This document shows, piece by piece, positions 1 through 9,571 of a stretch of 64,000 bases of DNA (position 1 is the first letter of the stretch; the number at the start of each line of letters is the position of its first letter). The stretch comes from Balneola sp. (lineage in GTDB: Bacteria; Bacteroidota; Rhodothermia; Balneolales; Balneolaceae), in contig JAEPPZ010000005.1 of assembly GCA_017640785.1 (NCBI GenBank), positions 109,448 to 173,447 on the forward strand. Reading direction: 5' to 3'. The notes under the pieces are model-generated. The model did no database searches. It had not been told where the DNA came from and saw nothing but the letters and a program-made list of their open reading frames with translations. Made by a program: the position numbers and the translations under genes.

Positions 1-1011
1 GAACAAAACCCTACTGATGCTAACAATGAAGATCAAAAGATTCCGGAATTTACTTCCAGAATAGACCTTTCGGGAGTAAAAAAATTAGCGGATTCTATTC
101 GTAAAGAGATCGGCAAAGTGATCATTGGACAGCATGAAATGATCGATCAGCTCATCACAGCATTACTAGCTGATGGACATGTATTGATCGAGGGTGTGCC
201 CGGAGTTGCCAAAACGCTGACAACCAAATTACTTGCACGAACCATTCATTCTGATTTTTCAAGAATTCAGTTTACCCCGGATCTTATGCCCGCTGATGTT
301 ATCGGAACCTCCATCTTTAATACAAAAGTAAGTGACTTCGAATTTAAAAAAGGTCCTGTTTTTTCAAACATTGTTTTAATTGATGAGATCAACCGATCCC
401 CTGCTAAAACGCAGGCTGCTTTATTTGAAGTAATGGAAGAGCGACAAATAACCGTGGATGGAAAAACCTATTTTATGGATAAACCATTTATGGTAATTGC
501 TACACAAAATCCTATTGAGCATGAAGGAACATACAGATTACCCGAAGCACAGCTGGATCGATTCATCTTTAAAATTGAAGTTCCTTATCCAAGTCTTGAA
601 GAAGAAATAAGTATTCTAAATGGTAGTTTTGATCGAGGAAATGTGTTGGACATTTCAACCCTCGAGCAAGTAGTTTCAGCGGAGGATATTGCACAGCAAA
701 GAGCTGTGATCAATAAAGTTCATGTTGAGCCTGAATTGATGAAATATATTGCTCAGATCATTCAGAATACGAGAAACAGCAGTTCCATTTCTATCGGAGC
801 TTCTCCAAGAGCGGCTGTTTTCGTAATGAGAGCTTCACAGGCTTCTGCTGCAATGAACGGAAGAGATTTTATAACTCCGGAAGACGTAAAAACCGTTATC
901 AAGCCAATTCTAAGACATAGGATCACTCTAACTCCTGAAAAAGAGATGGAAGGAATAAATCCGGATCAAGTGATAACTATGCTGTTGGAAAAAGTAGAGG
1001 TACCACGATAG
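1..1011 (+). CDS. MoxR-family AAA+ ATPase (5' end outside window)
   Basis: This is a MoxR-type AAA+ ATPase, a family of chaperone-like ATPases that usually act with DUF58 and von Willebrand A proteins on protein maturation or envelope stress. The Walker A motif GVPGVAKT, Walker B VLIDEINR and the sensor segment ATQNPIEHEGTYRLPEAQLDRF are intact. A GTG lies at 118, but the frame is open back to base 1 and encodes a typical MoxR N-terminus (IRKEIGKVIIGQ), so the true start lies left of the window and the gene is 5'-partial here. Only five bases separate its stop from the DUF58 gene, the usual MoxR-DUF58 operon pairing. The family is certain; the substrate is unknown. Confidence 0.93.
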   Translation, partial: EQNPTDANNEDQKIPEFTSRIDLSGVKKLADSIRKEIGKVIIGQHEMIDQLITALLADGHVLIEGVPGVAKTLTTKLLARTIHSDFSRIQFTPDLMPADVIGTSIFNTKVSDFEFKKGPVFSNIVLIDEINRSPAKTQAALFEVMEERQITVDGKTYFMDKPFMVIATQNPIEHEGTYRLPEAQLDRFIFKIEVPYPSLEEEISILNGSFDRGNVLDISTLEQVVSAEDIAQQRAVINKVHVEPELMKYIAQIIQNTRNSSSISIGASPRAAVFVMRASQASAAMNGRDFITPEDVKTVIKPILRHRITLTPEKEMEGINPDQVITMLLEKVEVPR

Positions 1012-1016
1012 TACGT

Positions 1017-2342
1017 TTGTTCAAATCATTGCATTTAAGCACCCGTTTTTTTCAGGTGCTTTTTTCAGTTGCGATCTTATTCGTAATAGGGTTTTTAGTG
1101 CCTGTTATATCCGCTTTAGCTCAGATAACGTTGGCGGCTTTCGTAGCACTTACTGTTTTCGAGTTTATAATGCTGTATCGAATTCGGGATGGAATTACCG
1201 TTGACCGATTGGTCCCGAACAGGCTATCGAATGGTGATGAAAATGTAATTACTCTTTCCATCTTTAATAACTACGCATTCAACTGCAGGCTGGAGATCAT
1301 AGATGAGTTACCTCCTCAATTTCAGATCCGCAACTTTAGCATTCGGCTTGGAATCGACTCCGGGAAAGCCATAAAGAAGAATTATACACTCCGACCTACT
1401 GAGCGGGGCGTCTATAATTTCGGATTCACCATCTGCTATGCATCAACAACAATTGGCTTTGTATTAAGAAAGTATGAGCTGAATGAAGAAACTGAAGTCA
1501 AAGTGTATCCTTCTTTTATTCAGATGAGAAAATTTGAGCTGTATGCGATTTCAAACCGTCTTACTGATATTGGTATCAAAAAGATCAGAAGAATCGGACA
1601 TACCATGGAGTTCGATCAGATCCGGGATTATGTTCGGGGTGATGATGTTCGCTCTATTAATTGGAAAGCCACTGCCCGTGCTAACTCACTGATGATCAAT
1701 CAGTATCAGGACGAAAAATCTCAACAAGTCGTAAATGTCATCGATATGGGTCGGGTCATGAAAATGCCTTTTGATGGTTTACACTTGCTGGACTATGCTA
1801 TCAATACTAGTTTAGTCATTTCAAATATCGCTCTTCTAAAGGAAGACAAAGCCGGATTGGTTACTTTTTCTAATAATAAATCAGTAGTCGTTAAACCGGA
1901 GAAGAAGAGAACTCACATTCAGCGAATCCAGGAAACATTATATAATCTTGAAACTGATTTTCTGGAGTCGGATTATGAAAAACTGCTGATATCACTCAGA
2001 GCTCATGTCAGACAAAGAAGCTTAGTTTTGTTATACACCAATTTCGAGAACTACTCGTCTATGGAAAGGCAACTTCCATTTTTACAGCGTATCGCAAAAG
2101 ACCATCTCTTGGTAACCGTATTTTTTGAGAATACAGAGTTGAGCACTTTACTGGAAATGTCGCCTTCCAAAGTTGGAGAGATATATACCAAAACTATTGC
2201 TGAACAATTCAACTATGAAAAAAAGCAGATCGTAAAAGCTCTCAATCAAAGAGGCATTCATACTATCCTCACTCCTCCCAAAGAGTTATCCGTGAACGCG
2301 ATCAATAAGTACTTAGAATTGAAAGCCAGGGGATTGATTTAG
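1017..2342 (+). CDS. DUF58 domain membrane protein, MoxR partner
   Basis: The protein has 441 residues. Two hydrophobic segments lie within the first 55 residues, and a soluble domain carries the DUF58 signature (RSINWKATAR, then a vWA-like strand VVNVIDMGR). DUF58 proteins are encoded next to MoxR ATPases and are thought to be their membrane-bound partners; the precise role is not known. The only start supported by the frame is TTG at 1017, five bases after the moxR stop. No ATG is available upstream in frame, and the N-terminus reads as a sensible membrane anchor. The gene is almost certainly co-transcribed with moxR. Confidence 0.88.
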   Translation: MFKSLHLSTRFFQVLFSVAILFVIGFLVPVISALAQITLAAFVALTVFEFIMLYRIRDGITVDRLVPNRLSNGDENVITLSIFNNYAFNCRLEIIDELPPQFQIRNFSIRLGIDSGKAIKKNYTLRPTERGVYNFGFTICYASTTIGFVLRKYELNEETEVKVYPSFIQMRKFELYAISNRLTDIGIKKIRRIGHTMEFDQIRDYVRGDDVRSINWKATARANSLMINQYQDEKSQQVVNVIDMGRVMKMPFDGLHLLDYAINTSLVISNIALLKEDKAGLVTFSNNKSVVVKPEKKRTHIQRIQETLYNLETDFLESDYEKLLISLRAHVRQRSLVLLYTNFENYSSMERQLPFLQRIAKDHLLVTVFFENTELSTLLEMSPSKVGEIYTKTIAEQFNYEKKQIVKALNQRGIHTILTPPKELSVNAINKYLELKARGLI

Positions 2343-2379
2343 TTAAACATATAATGATTTTTATCTGTAGATTTTTACA

Positions 2380-3348
2380 ATGATTCGACTACTTTTATCT
2401 GTTTTATTTTTATTGATATACGCCACAACCCTTGTTGCACAATCAGACTCTGCTTTTGTGAAGATTGAACTGCAAGGAGATGACAATTTTTTAGTTATCA
2501 ATAGCGACTATAATAATTGCATCCCATTTAACAGCTCTGATTCAATAGCGGTTAGTAAGGGAATTCATTCATTGAAAATTATTTCCAAATTTTATCAGGA
2601 TATAAATACCAGTATACAGATCGAAGAAAATGGGACAAAAGAACTTAAACTATACCCCATCTTTTTAGAAAAAGATTCTGAACGGGAAACAAGGAGTTCT
2701 TATGCTCGGTGTTTTTGGGACTCTAATGTTTTTATCATCTCGGATCATGATTCCGATCTATACTTTCAAGATCAAAAAATTGGTATCGAGAACAGCAGAC
2801 TTATGCTTCCTGATGGTTCCTATCAAACCACCGCTGCTTTAGGGGATCTATCTTCGACAAAAAAAATTACAGTCTCTGACAATTTTCAAGTAGTGGAAAA
2901 TTATATCCGCCACGATAAGTCTACCATATACCGTCGCAGTTTGCTTCCCGGTTATGCCCAGTTTTCTAAACGCGAACAATTAAAAGGCAGTTTGTTTGCT
3001 ACCTTAAGTTCCGGTCTCGTTTTTAGTGCTATATATAATGAGCATAGAGTAAAGCAGAAAAGTTCTGACTATGAGCAACTCAGACTTCAATATATTACAA
3101 CACGTGACCCAAACAGAATTCTGGAGATCATTCAAGAATCTGAGCAAACAATGGATGACATTGACCGGTATAAAAAAATTAGAAATTATTCTATAATTGG
3201 GCTGGGAGTTACCTACGTATTAAATTTGATAGATGGAAGAAGGCCTCCTGAATTCGGTTTCCGGCCAAACAACAGAATAAAGATAAATCCATATATAGAT
3301 TTTGATAAAACTTTGTTACCGAACGCAAATGTGAAAATTGACTTTTAA
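2380..3348 (+). CDS. exported protein of unknown function, DUF5683-like C-terminus
   Basis: The 322-residue protein begins with a signal peptide (LLLSVLFLLIYATTLVAQS). The first half is beta-rich and resembles PEGA-type surface repeats. The second half has RRSLLPGYAQF followed by two hydrophobic stretches around a charged loop, an arrangement seen in Bacteroidota envelope proteins of the DUF5683 type. It lies 37 bases after the DUF58 gene and 2 bases before the next lipoprotein, so the three are probably one operon. I do not recognise a specific function. A role at the envelope is inferred from the signal peptide and membrane segments only. Confidence 0.6.
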   Translation: MIRLLLSVLFLLIYATTLVAQSDSAFVKIELQGDDNFLVINSDYNNCIPFNSSDSIAVSKGIHSLKIISKFYQDINTSIQIEENGTKELKLYPIFLEKDSERETRSSYARCFWDSNVFIISDHDSDLYFQDQKIGIENSRLMLPDGSYQTTAALGDLSSTKKITVSDNFQVVENYIRHDKSTIYRRSLLPGYAQFSKREQLKGSLFATLSSGLVFSAIYNEHRVKQKSSDYEQLRLQYITTRDPNRILEIIQESEQTMDDIDRYKKIRNYSIIGLGVTYVLNLIDGRRPPEFGFRPNNRIKINPYIDFDKTLLPNANVKIDF

Positions 3349-3350
3349 CG

Positions 3351-5564
3351 ATGCTTAAACCTCTTCTTTATATTTTTTGTGGATTGTTAATGATCCCGGC
3401 TTGTTCAGATGCTCCAACTAAAATTGAGAGAGATAATCCGGATGATCCTGAAGTAATTGGTTTTGCATTAAATCCCGTTCAGGATATTTCTACTAACATC
3501 TTAGAGGATAAAGTGATCGAAGTTGTATGGACAGATTCCTCAAAAGTGCCTACAAACTATATTTTAAAGAAAAGGATTCGCGCATCTGATAATTACATAG
3601 CTTTAGATACTTTAGATAAAGATACCAGAAAATTTATTGATGAGAGCGGAGAATTCACTAAGGACACTAAGTATGAAATTATTAGCTTACGGAAACAAGA
3701 AAGTGGTGAAGAAGTATTTTCATCAGGAATTAATTCCGAAATCGATTTTGGCAACTTAGTTTCTCCGACATACACTTATAATGCAGATACAACTGCTATT
3801 ATATTTACTTGGGAATTTGATACAGATTGGCCTTTCAGTTTTATTGTAACCACATATGATAATGACCTTGAAAGAGACGTTGTTCTCGACACTCTTTCAA
3901 ACACCAACACTTATACAACTCCTACTTTTGAAAAAGATTTTCAGGACAAATTCTTCGATTTAAAGTTTTTTGTTTCCGATATAAATATTGATTTAGAAAA
4001 TCCCTATGAAAGATATTCAGGACTTTACCATATTTTGGATTTCATTCCAGAAATAAGCAATATCAAAGTAATTAATGAAGGGAATGTTGTTATAAACTGG
4101 GAAGATAATTCAGGATTTGAAGATGGGTTTCAAATTTTAAGGTCTCAAGGGTTGAATAGAAACCATGCAGGAGAACCGGAAGTAATAGCTACAGTCCCAT
4201 CTAATACAACCAGCTTTACAGATACATTGAATCCAATTAAGGGATATGTTGAGGATGAAAATGGTGGAGAGTATTTATACAAAACATATTATGGTATTCT
4301 AGCATATAAAAATGAAACAAAGACCGGATCATTTGGGACTGAGGCAAAATTTACTCCCCCGGAAGTTTCAATGAATTTAGGAAATACGAATTCAACTTCT
4401 TTTCTAGTTGATTGGTTTACATCGGATCGCGACAAAATAGACTCATTTATTTTGCAGAAGAGTTACGATGGCATAAACTTTAATGATTATAAAATTTTTG
4501 ATAAACTCTCAACTTCATCTTGGGAACAAAACCTAAACAAAGACGGAATTCATTATTACAGGATAAAAACAAAAACATCTAAGGTCTCAAATGTAATTGC
4601 AGCAAAACACTCGATTTCTCTTGAGGAAATCGAATATATATCTTATCCAGGAATTCAAAGTTTTAGGCTGAGTGATTCTGGTGATTTCATAGTAGCTACT
4701 AAAGGTTCAAGGGTTAGACGAAGCGATGATAAAAAAATTTTAGTGCTTGATACTAATAATTTTGGAGTAGTCTATGAAGGGGAGCCTACCAGTTATTCAT
4801 ATACTGGTGTGGATATAGATGAGAATAATACTTTACTAGCACTAGCCTCTTCTCATAGCAACAATCTAACTTTGTTTAACTACAATTCTAAATCAGAAAT
4901 ATTTAGAATCAATGATGTACAAATTTTTGATATAGAACTAGACCCAACCAATAAATTTGCCTATTCGAATAGTCTTTATGCAAAAGTGAATAAGTTTAGC
5001 CTTTCTAGTCAACAAATTTTATTACAACAAGAAGAATCAAATTATTACGGCGATCCAAAAAATATTTCAGTAAGCCCTACAGGTGATACAGTTGCAATAA
5101 ATTTTTTAAATAAATTTAAATTTTATAACGATTCTCTTGCTACAATTCCTTACCCATTCGTGGATCAACCATATAACTCATCGAACGGAGTTAAATTCAC
5201 ATATTCAGGAAAATTGATACATAGCATTTATCAATACAATTTTGGTGTAATTTTGAATCTTGCAACAAATGAATATTTGAGATTACAAAGTTCAGATATA
5301 TCCATCAATTATGATGATACTTTTTTAGTCACAAAAAATTCTGGGACAAATAGAAATAGAATTTTAAGCCTAGTTAACTTAGCCCAAAAGGAATTAATCC
5401 ATACCCAACTTGTCGATTCTGAGATTATACAAATTGAATTCCTTCCTGCTAAGAATCAGTTAATTATAGTTACTTCAAGGGGTATTTATAAATTTCTTGT
5501 CCAAACCATTGAACAATGGCACGAGTTTCATGGCGATTTTTTGAGAATTAATGAATTAAATTGA
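3351..5564 (+). CDS. surface lipoprotein with fibronectin III-like repeats and a propeller-like C-terminus
   Basis: The 737-residue protein has a lipoprotein signal with a Cys after LLMIPA. Residues about 45-420 contain several fibronectin type III-like modules, judged by motifs such as VEVVWTDSS, VVINWEDNSGFEDGF and FLVDWFTSDRDKIDSF. Residues about 430-720 have short repeating beta elements (for example GDFIVATKGS, NTLLALASS, GDTVAINF) like a WD40/YVTN beta-propeller. The start ATG follows the previous stop by two bases. It is probably an adhesion or scaffold lipoprotein at the outer membrane, but no substrate is evident. Base use is more AT-rich than in the respiratory genes that follow. 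Confidence 0.6.
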   Translation: MLKPLLYIFCGLLMIPACSDAPTKIERDNPDDPEVIGFALNPVQDISTNILEDKVIEVVWTDSSKVPTNYILKKRIRASDNYIALDTLDKDTRKFIDESGEFTKDTKYEIISLRKQESGEEVFSSGINSEIDFGNLVSPTYTYNADTTAIIFTWEFDTDWPFSFIVTTYDNDLERDVVLDTLSNTNTYTTPTFEKDFQDKFFDLKFFVSDINIDLENPYERYSGLYHILDFIPEISNIKVINEGNVVINWEDNSGFEDGFQILRSQGLNRNHAGEPEVIATVPSNTTSFTDTLNPIKGYVEDENGGEYLYKTYYGILAYKNETKTGSFGTEAKFTPPEVSMNLGNTNSTSFLVDWFTSDRDKIDSFILQKSYDGINFNDYKIFDKLSTSSWEQNLNKDGIHYYRIKTKTSKVSNVIAAKHSISLEEIEYISYPGIQSFRLSDSGDFIVATKGSRVRRSDDKKILVLDTNNFGVVYEGEPTSYSYTGVDIDENNTLLALASSHSNNLTLFNYNSKSEIFRINDVQIFDIELDPTNKFAYSNSLYAKVNKFSLSSQQILLQQEESNYYGDPKNISVSPTGDTVAINFLNKFKFYNDSLATIPYPFVDQPYNSSNGVKFTYSGKLIHSIYQYNFGVILNLATNEYLRLQSSDISINYDDTFLVTKNSGTNRNRILSLVNLAQKELIHTQLVDSEIIQIEFLPAKNQLIIVTSRGIYKFLVQTIEQWHEFHGDFLRINELN

Positions 5565-5866
5565 AAAACGTTCTTAATTTTAGGTTTCCCAATCCCATTC
5601 TCGACATTCAAACTCCACCAGAAATTATTACTTCACATTTCTTTCCTATTTCTGAATTTCTTCAGGAAACTTTACCAAATGTATAGTATCTTTTGATGCT
5701 TTGATAAAGCTACGGTTTGAATCGGCGCTCTTTTTATTTAGAACTGTTTTAAATAGAAGGTTCTATCCATTCCTGACTTCATATAGATGGAAAATATCGG
5801 TAGATTTGCGGCGCTTCAATTAAAGGTAATTAAGCAATGTTCCGCTAACTAAATTAAGCAATCTTT
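5565..5866 (+). promoter_or_regulatory. leader of the act-cox cluster with a candidate -7 box
   Basis: This gap of about 300 bases has no credible gene. TAGATTTG at 5801-5808 matches the Bacteroidota -7 consensus TAnnTTTG. Nineteen bases upstream there is only a weak -33 match (TTCA instead of TTTG). It lies about 60 bases before the actA ATG, a sensible place for the promoter of the whole respiratory cluster. The remainder of the gap shows no strong hairpin or T-run. Confidence 0.4.
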
Positions 5867-6511
5867 ATGGCGCAGATTTTCCCCAAGTGGACAAATCAAG
5901 TTCCTCGAAAAATTTTGATCGGTCTTATCGTTGTTGCAAACGCTCTGATCTTTTCAGTATGGTACTTTTTCTCTCCAAGCTACACCGATGTAGGATACGC
6001 TCCTGAACAGCCGGTTCCTTATAGTCACAAATTACACGTTGATAAACTCGGGCTGGATTGCCAATACTGTCATACCAATGTGTTTGATTCTAAGCAGGCA
6101 AATATTCCGGCAACTCAAACTTGTATGAATTGCCACAATCAGGTTAAAACCGACAGCGAAAAACTCGCTCCCATCAGAGAAAGCTGGGAAACAGGACAAC
6201 CTGTTGAATGGGTTCGTGTTCATAACTTAGCAGATTACGCATATTTCAATCACGCCGCACACGTTACAGTTGGCGTTGGCTGTGAAAGTTGCCACGGACG
6301 AGTTGATAAAATGGAAGTTGTATATCAAGCAGAGCCTTTAAGTATGGGATGGTGTTTAGATTGCCACCGTGAACCTGAAAAAGTATTAAGACCTGTAGAA
6401 GAAGTTACTACTATGGGATACAAAGCTGAGAACCAAGCTGAACTAGGCGCAGAGTTGGTGAAGAAAAATAACGTAAGTCCTCCTCAATATTGTCAGGGCT
6501 GCCATTACTAA
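5867..6511 (+). CDS. actA: Alternative Complex III subunit ActA, pentaheme cytochrome c
   Basis: This is the pentaheme c-type cytochrome subunit of Alternative Complex III, the menaquinol:cytochrome c oxidoreductase that replaces the bc1 complex. The 214 residues start with one membrane anchor (about residues 16-37) and contain exactly five CxxCH haem sites: CQYCH, CMNCH, CESCH, CLDCH and CQGCH, the last at the very C-terminus. The periplasmic haem domain relays electrons from quinol oxidation. It is first in an uninterrupted actABCDEF operon, 31 bases before actB. Size, haem count and gene order match the Rhodothermus complex. Confidence 0.96.
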   Translation: MAQIFPKWTNQVPRKILIGLIVVANALIFSVWYFFSPSYTDVGYAPEQPVPYSHKLHVDKLGLDCQYCHTNVFDSKQANIPATQTCMNCHNQVKTDSEKLAPIRESWETGQPVEWVRVHNLADYAYFNHAAHVTVGVGCESCHGRVDKMEVVYQAEPLSMGWCLDCHREPEKVLRPVEEVTTMGYKAENQAELGAELVKKNNVSPPQYCQGCHY

Positions 6512-6542
6512 TTACGGATTTTAGAACTTTATACATCATCTA

Positions 6543-9500
6543 ATGAGCGAAGTTAAACAAAACACTTACTGGAAAAGCTTAAACGAACTAGCTAAGAACC
6601 AGGAATATCAAAAATTTGTTGAACGTGAGTTCCCTGAAAATGCTTCAGAGTTGTCCGATGGATTTTCACGTCGTGGATTTCTTGCAATTATGGGTTCTGC
6701 TGTATTACTGGCAAGCTGTGACTTTGCACGCCGTCCTGTTCAAAAAATATTACCGTATTCTAAACAACCGGAAGACATTGTACCCGGCGTACCATTGTTT
6801 TATGCTTCCGCAATGCCGTTTCAGGGAAGTTTAACCGGACTTGTAGTTGAGAACCATGAAGGTCGCCCTACAAAAGTTGAAGGAAATGACATGCATCCCG
6901 GCAGCCGTGGAGGAACAAGTATCTTCCATCAGGCTTCTGTGTTAGGAATGTATGATCCGGACAGATCAAAGAAAGTTTTAAGAAAAGGCACTGATTCTAC
7001 TGTAAACGATTTTGTTGATTTTGCTAAGAAGCATTTCGCTGATACAAATAAGAATATCGCCTTTATTTCAGAAGCAAGCTCCTCTCCTAGTTTATTGGGA
7101 CTGAAAGCTCAGGCTTTAAATAAATTCAGTAACGCTGATTGGGTTACTTATGAACCATTCGGCGAATCAAACGCTCTGGAAGGAACTCAAAAGGCATTTG
7201 GCAGAAGACTTCGTGCTCATTACGATTTTTCTAAAGCAAACGTTTTTGTTTCTCTTGATGATGATGTGCTAAATGGTACACATCCGAATAGTGTGGAATA
7301 TGGAAAGCAGATCAGTGCTGCTCGTAAAGTTACCAGCACTAACGATTCCATGAGTAGAATCTACGCTGTTGAGAACGGATATTCTTTAACCGGTTCTTAT
7401 GCTGATCATCGCCTGAGATTAAAAGCCAGTGAAATTGACGCTTTTGCTCATGCACTTGCAGCAGCGCTTTCAGGCAGAGTATCAGGATTAAGTGCTTTTA
7501 GTGGTTATTCGAATCAATTCAGTGATCATGAGTGGGTATCTGCTCTTGCTGATGAATTGGTTGCTAACCGTGGCGAATCTGTTGTTTCTGTTGGAAACAA
7601 TCACTCTGCTAATGCACACGCAGTTGTAGCTGCAATCAATAAAGCATTAGGTAACGACGGAAATACTGTAAATTACCTTGAAGTTCCTCATCTGGATGAA
7701 GAGTCCACTTCAGCTTTCAACGCTACTGTTGAAAAAATGAAAAACGGTGGTTATGACACTGTTGTAATGCTTGGAACGAATCCGGTATTCTCAGCGCAAA
7801 ACAAAGATTTTGAAAATGCACTAAGCAACGTTGAAGAAGTGATCCATCTTTCGAATTATGTGGATGAAACTTCGAAAAAGGCTTCATGGCATATTAATAA
7901 GGCTTTTTATTTAGAATCATGGAGCGACGGTCATTCTTATGGTGGTGTCTGCTCAGTAATTCAGCCTCAGATCCAGCCTTTATATAACGGTCTTAGTGAC
8001 ATCGAGACTTTGAACATCATTGTGAACGGAGAAATGACATCCGGATACGATCTTGTTCAAAATACATGGAAAAATATTTACAGCTCAGGTTTTAAATCTA
8101 AATGGGCTCAACTCCTGCATGATGGAGTTGATACTAATTCAGGATTTACGAAAGCTAACGTTCGTATTTCAAGCAGTTTCAGACCTGATACCGGAAAAGA
8201 CAATGCAATTTCAGGAATTGAAATTACAGTAAGAGCTGATTCTACTTTATATGATGGTCGTTTTGCAAACATCGCATGGTTGCAGGAACTTCCTGACCCA
8301 ATGACTAAGATCACTTGGGATAACGTAGCCGCAATGAGTCCTGCTACAGCTAAGCAATTAGGTGTGGAAAATGAAGATGTGGTAGAGATCACATCAAACG
8401 GACAGACTATTAAGATCGCCGCGTGGATCCAACCGGGACATGCTGATAACAGTATTTCACTTACCGTTGGATACGGACGTGACGGAATTGGCCGTGTTGC
8501 CAACCGTTACATCGACTATACAACCGGTGGAGTTGATACATATCCTTTAGTTGGTAATCATTTTGTATCTGAAGGTTCTGTTAGTAAAACAAGCGATACT
8601 TATGAAATAGCTTGTGTTCAGGATCACCACAGCCTTGAAGGTCGTGATCTTTACAGAATGGCAACTTTAGAAGAATATAAATCGAACCCAGACTACGCTT
8701 CTTTCAAAAGCTACCATACTTATGAAGTACCTGGTATGAAAGAAGCTGCTGAAAAAGGCGAAGATGTGCCGATTTCACTGTTTGATGAGCAAACATATCC
8801 GGATTCTGAACCACAATGGGGAATGGCTATTGACCTTAACTCCTGTTTTGGTTGTGGTGTTTGTGTGATTGCTTGCCAATCTGAAAACAATATCCCTGTA
8901 ATCGGTAAAAAAGAAGTGAATCGCGGTCGCGAGATGCACTGGATTCGTACCGACAGATATTATGTAGGCGAAGATGCTGATGCTCCAATGACAGCTCATC
9001 AACCGGTTCCGTGTATGCATTGTGAAATGGCTCCTTGTGAGCAGGTTTGTCCTGTTGCGGCAACCACGCACAGTGAAGACGGAATGAATCAGATGACCTA
9101 CAACCGTTGTATTGGTACTCGTTATTGTGCAAATAACTGTCCTTACAAAGTTCGTAGATTCAACTTCTTCAACTTCCCTAAAGAGTTTTTAACAACCGGA
9201 GCAGAGCCTGATATTATCCAAATGGCGATGAATCCGGAAGTAACCGTACGTTTCCGTGGAGTTATGGAGAAATGTACATACTGTGTTCAAAGAGTTAACA
9301 GAGCTAAAATAGACGCTAAGATCGAAACAGGTTCTCCAAAACCTGCTGAAGGTGCTGTTAAAACGGCTTGTCAGCAAGCTTGTCCTGCAGATGCGATCTA
9401 CTTTGGTGATTTGACCAACGAAAATAGTGAAGTTGCTAAAATGAAGAGAAATGAGCGTAATTATCAGATGCTTGAAGAACTGAATACACGCCCAAGAACT

Positions 9501-9545
9501 TCATATATAGCTAAATTAAGAAACCCAAACCCAGTTTTGGCATAA
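6543..9545 (+). CDS. actB: Alternative Complex III subunit ActB, molybdopterin oxidoreductase-like plus Fe-S domain
   Basis: The 1000-residue subunit fuses a molybdopterin-oxidoreductase-fold domain (about residues 70-700), which is cofactor-free in characterised ACIII, to an iron-sulfur domain (about 760-960). The Fe-S part shows four cysteine groups: CFGCGVCVIAC, CMHCEMAPCEQVC, CIGTRYCANNC and CTYC...CQQACP. That fits three [4Fe-4S] and one [3Fe-4S] cluster. A twin-arginine motif (SRRGFLAIMG, Arg43-Arg44) precedes a hydrophobic stretch that ends in a lipobox-like LLASC (Cys59), so the protein may be both Tat-exported and lipidated. It moves electrons within ACIII between the quinol site and the haems. 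Confidence 0.96.
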   Translation: MSEVKQNTYWKSLNELAKNQEYQKFVEREFPENASELSDGFSRRGFLAIMGSAVLLASCDFARRPVQKILPYSKQPEDIVPGVPLFYASAMPFQGSLTGLVVENHEGRPTKVEGNDMHPGSRGGTSIFHQASVLGMYDPDRSKKVLRKGTDSTVNDFVDFAKKHFADTNKNIAFISEASSSPSLLGLKAQALNKFSNADWVTYEPFGESNALEGTQKAFGRRLRAHYDFSKANVFVSLDDDVLNGTHPNSVEYGKQISAARKVTSTNDSMSRIYAVENGYSLTGSYADHRLRLKASEIDAFAHALAAALSGRVSGLSAFSGYSNQFSDHEWVSALADELVANRGESVVSVGNNHSANAHAVVAAINKALGNDGNTVNYLEVPHLDEESTSAFNATVEKMKNGGYDTVVMLGTNPVFSAQNKDFENALSNVEEVIHLSNYVDETSKKASWHINKAFYLESWSDGHSYGGVCSVIQPQIQPLYNGLSDIETLNIIVNGEMTSGYDLVQNTWKNIYSSGFKSKWAQLLHDGVDTNSGFTKANVRISSSFRPDTGKDNAISGIEITVRADSTLYDGRFANIAWLQELPDPMTKITWDNVAAMSPATAKQLGVENEDVVEITSNGQTIKIAAWIQPGHADNSISLTVGYGRDGIGRVANRYIDYTTGGVDTYPLVGNHFVSEGSVSKTSDTYEIACVQDHHSLEGRDLYRMATLEEYKSNPDYASFKSYHTYEVPGMKEAAEKGEDVPISLFDEQTYPDSEPQWGMAIDLNSCFGCGVCVIACQSENNIPVIGKKEVNRGREMHWIRTDRYYVGEDADAPMTAHQPVPCMHCEMAPCEQVCPVAATTHSEDGMNQMTYNRCIGTRYCANNCPYKVRRFNFFNFPKEFLTTGAEPDIIQMAMNPEVTVRFRGVMEKCTYCVQRVNRAKIDAKIETGSPKPAEGAVKTACQQACPADAIYFGDLTNENSEVAKMKRNERNYQMLEELNTRPRTSYIAKLRNPNPVLA

Positions 9546-9571
9546 GAATTTAATCAGGAATAATTCCAAAC

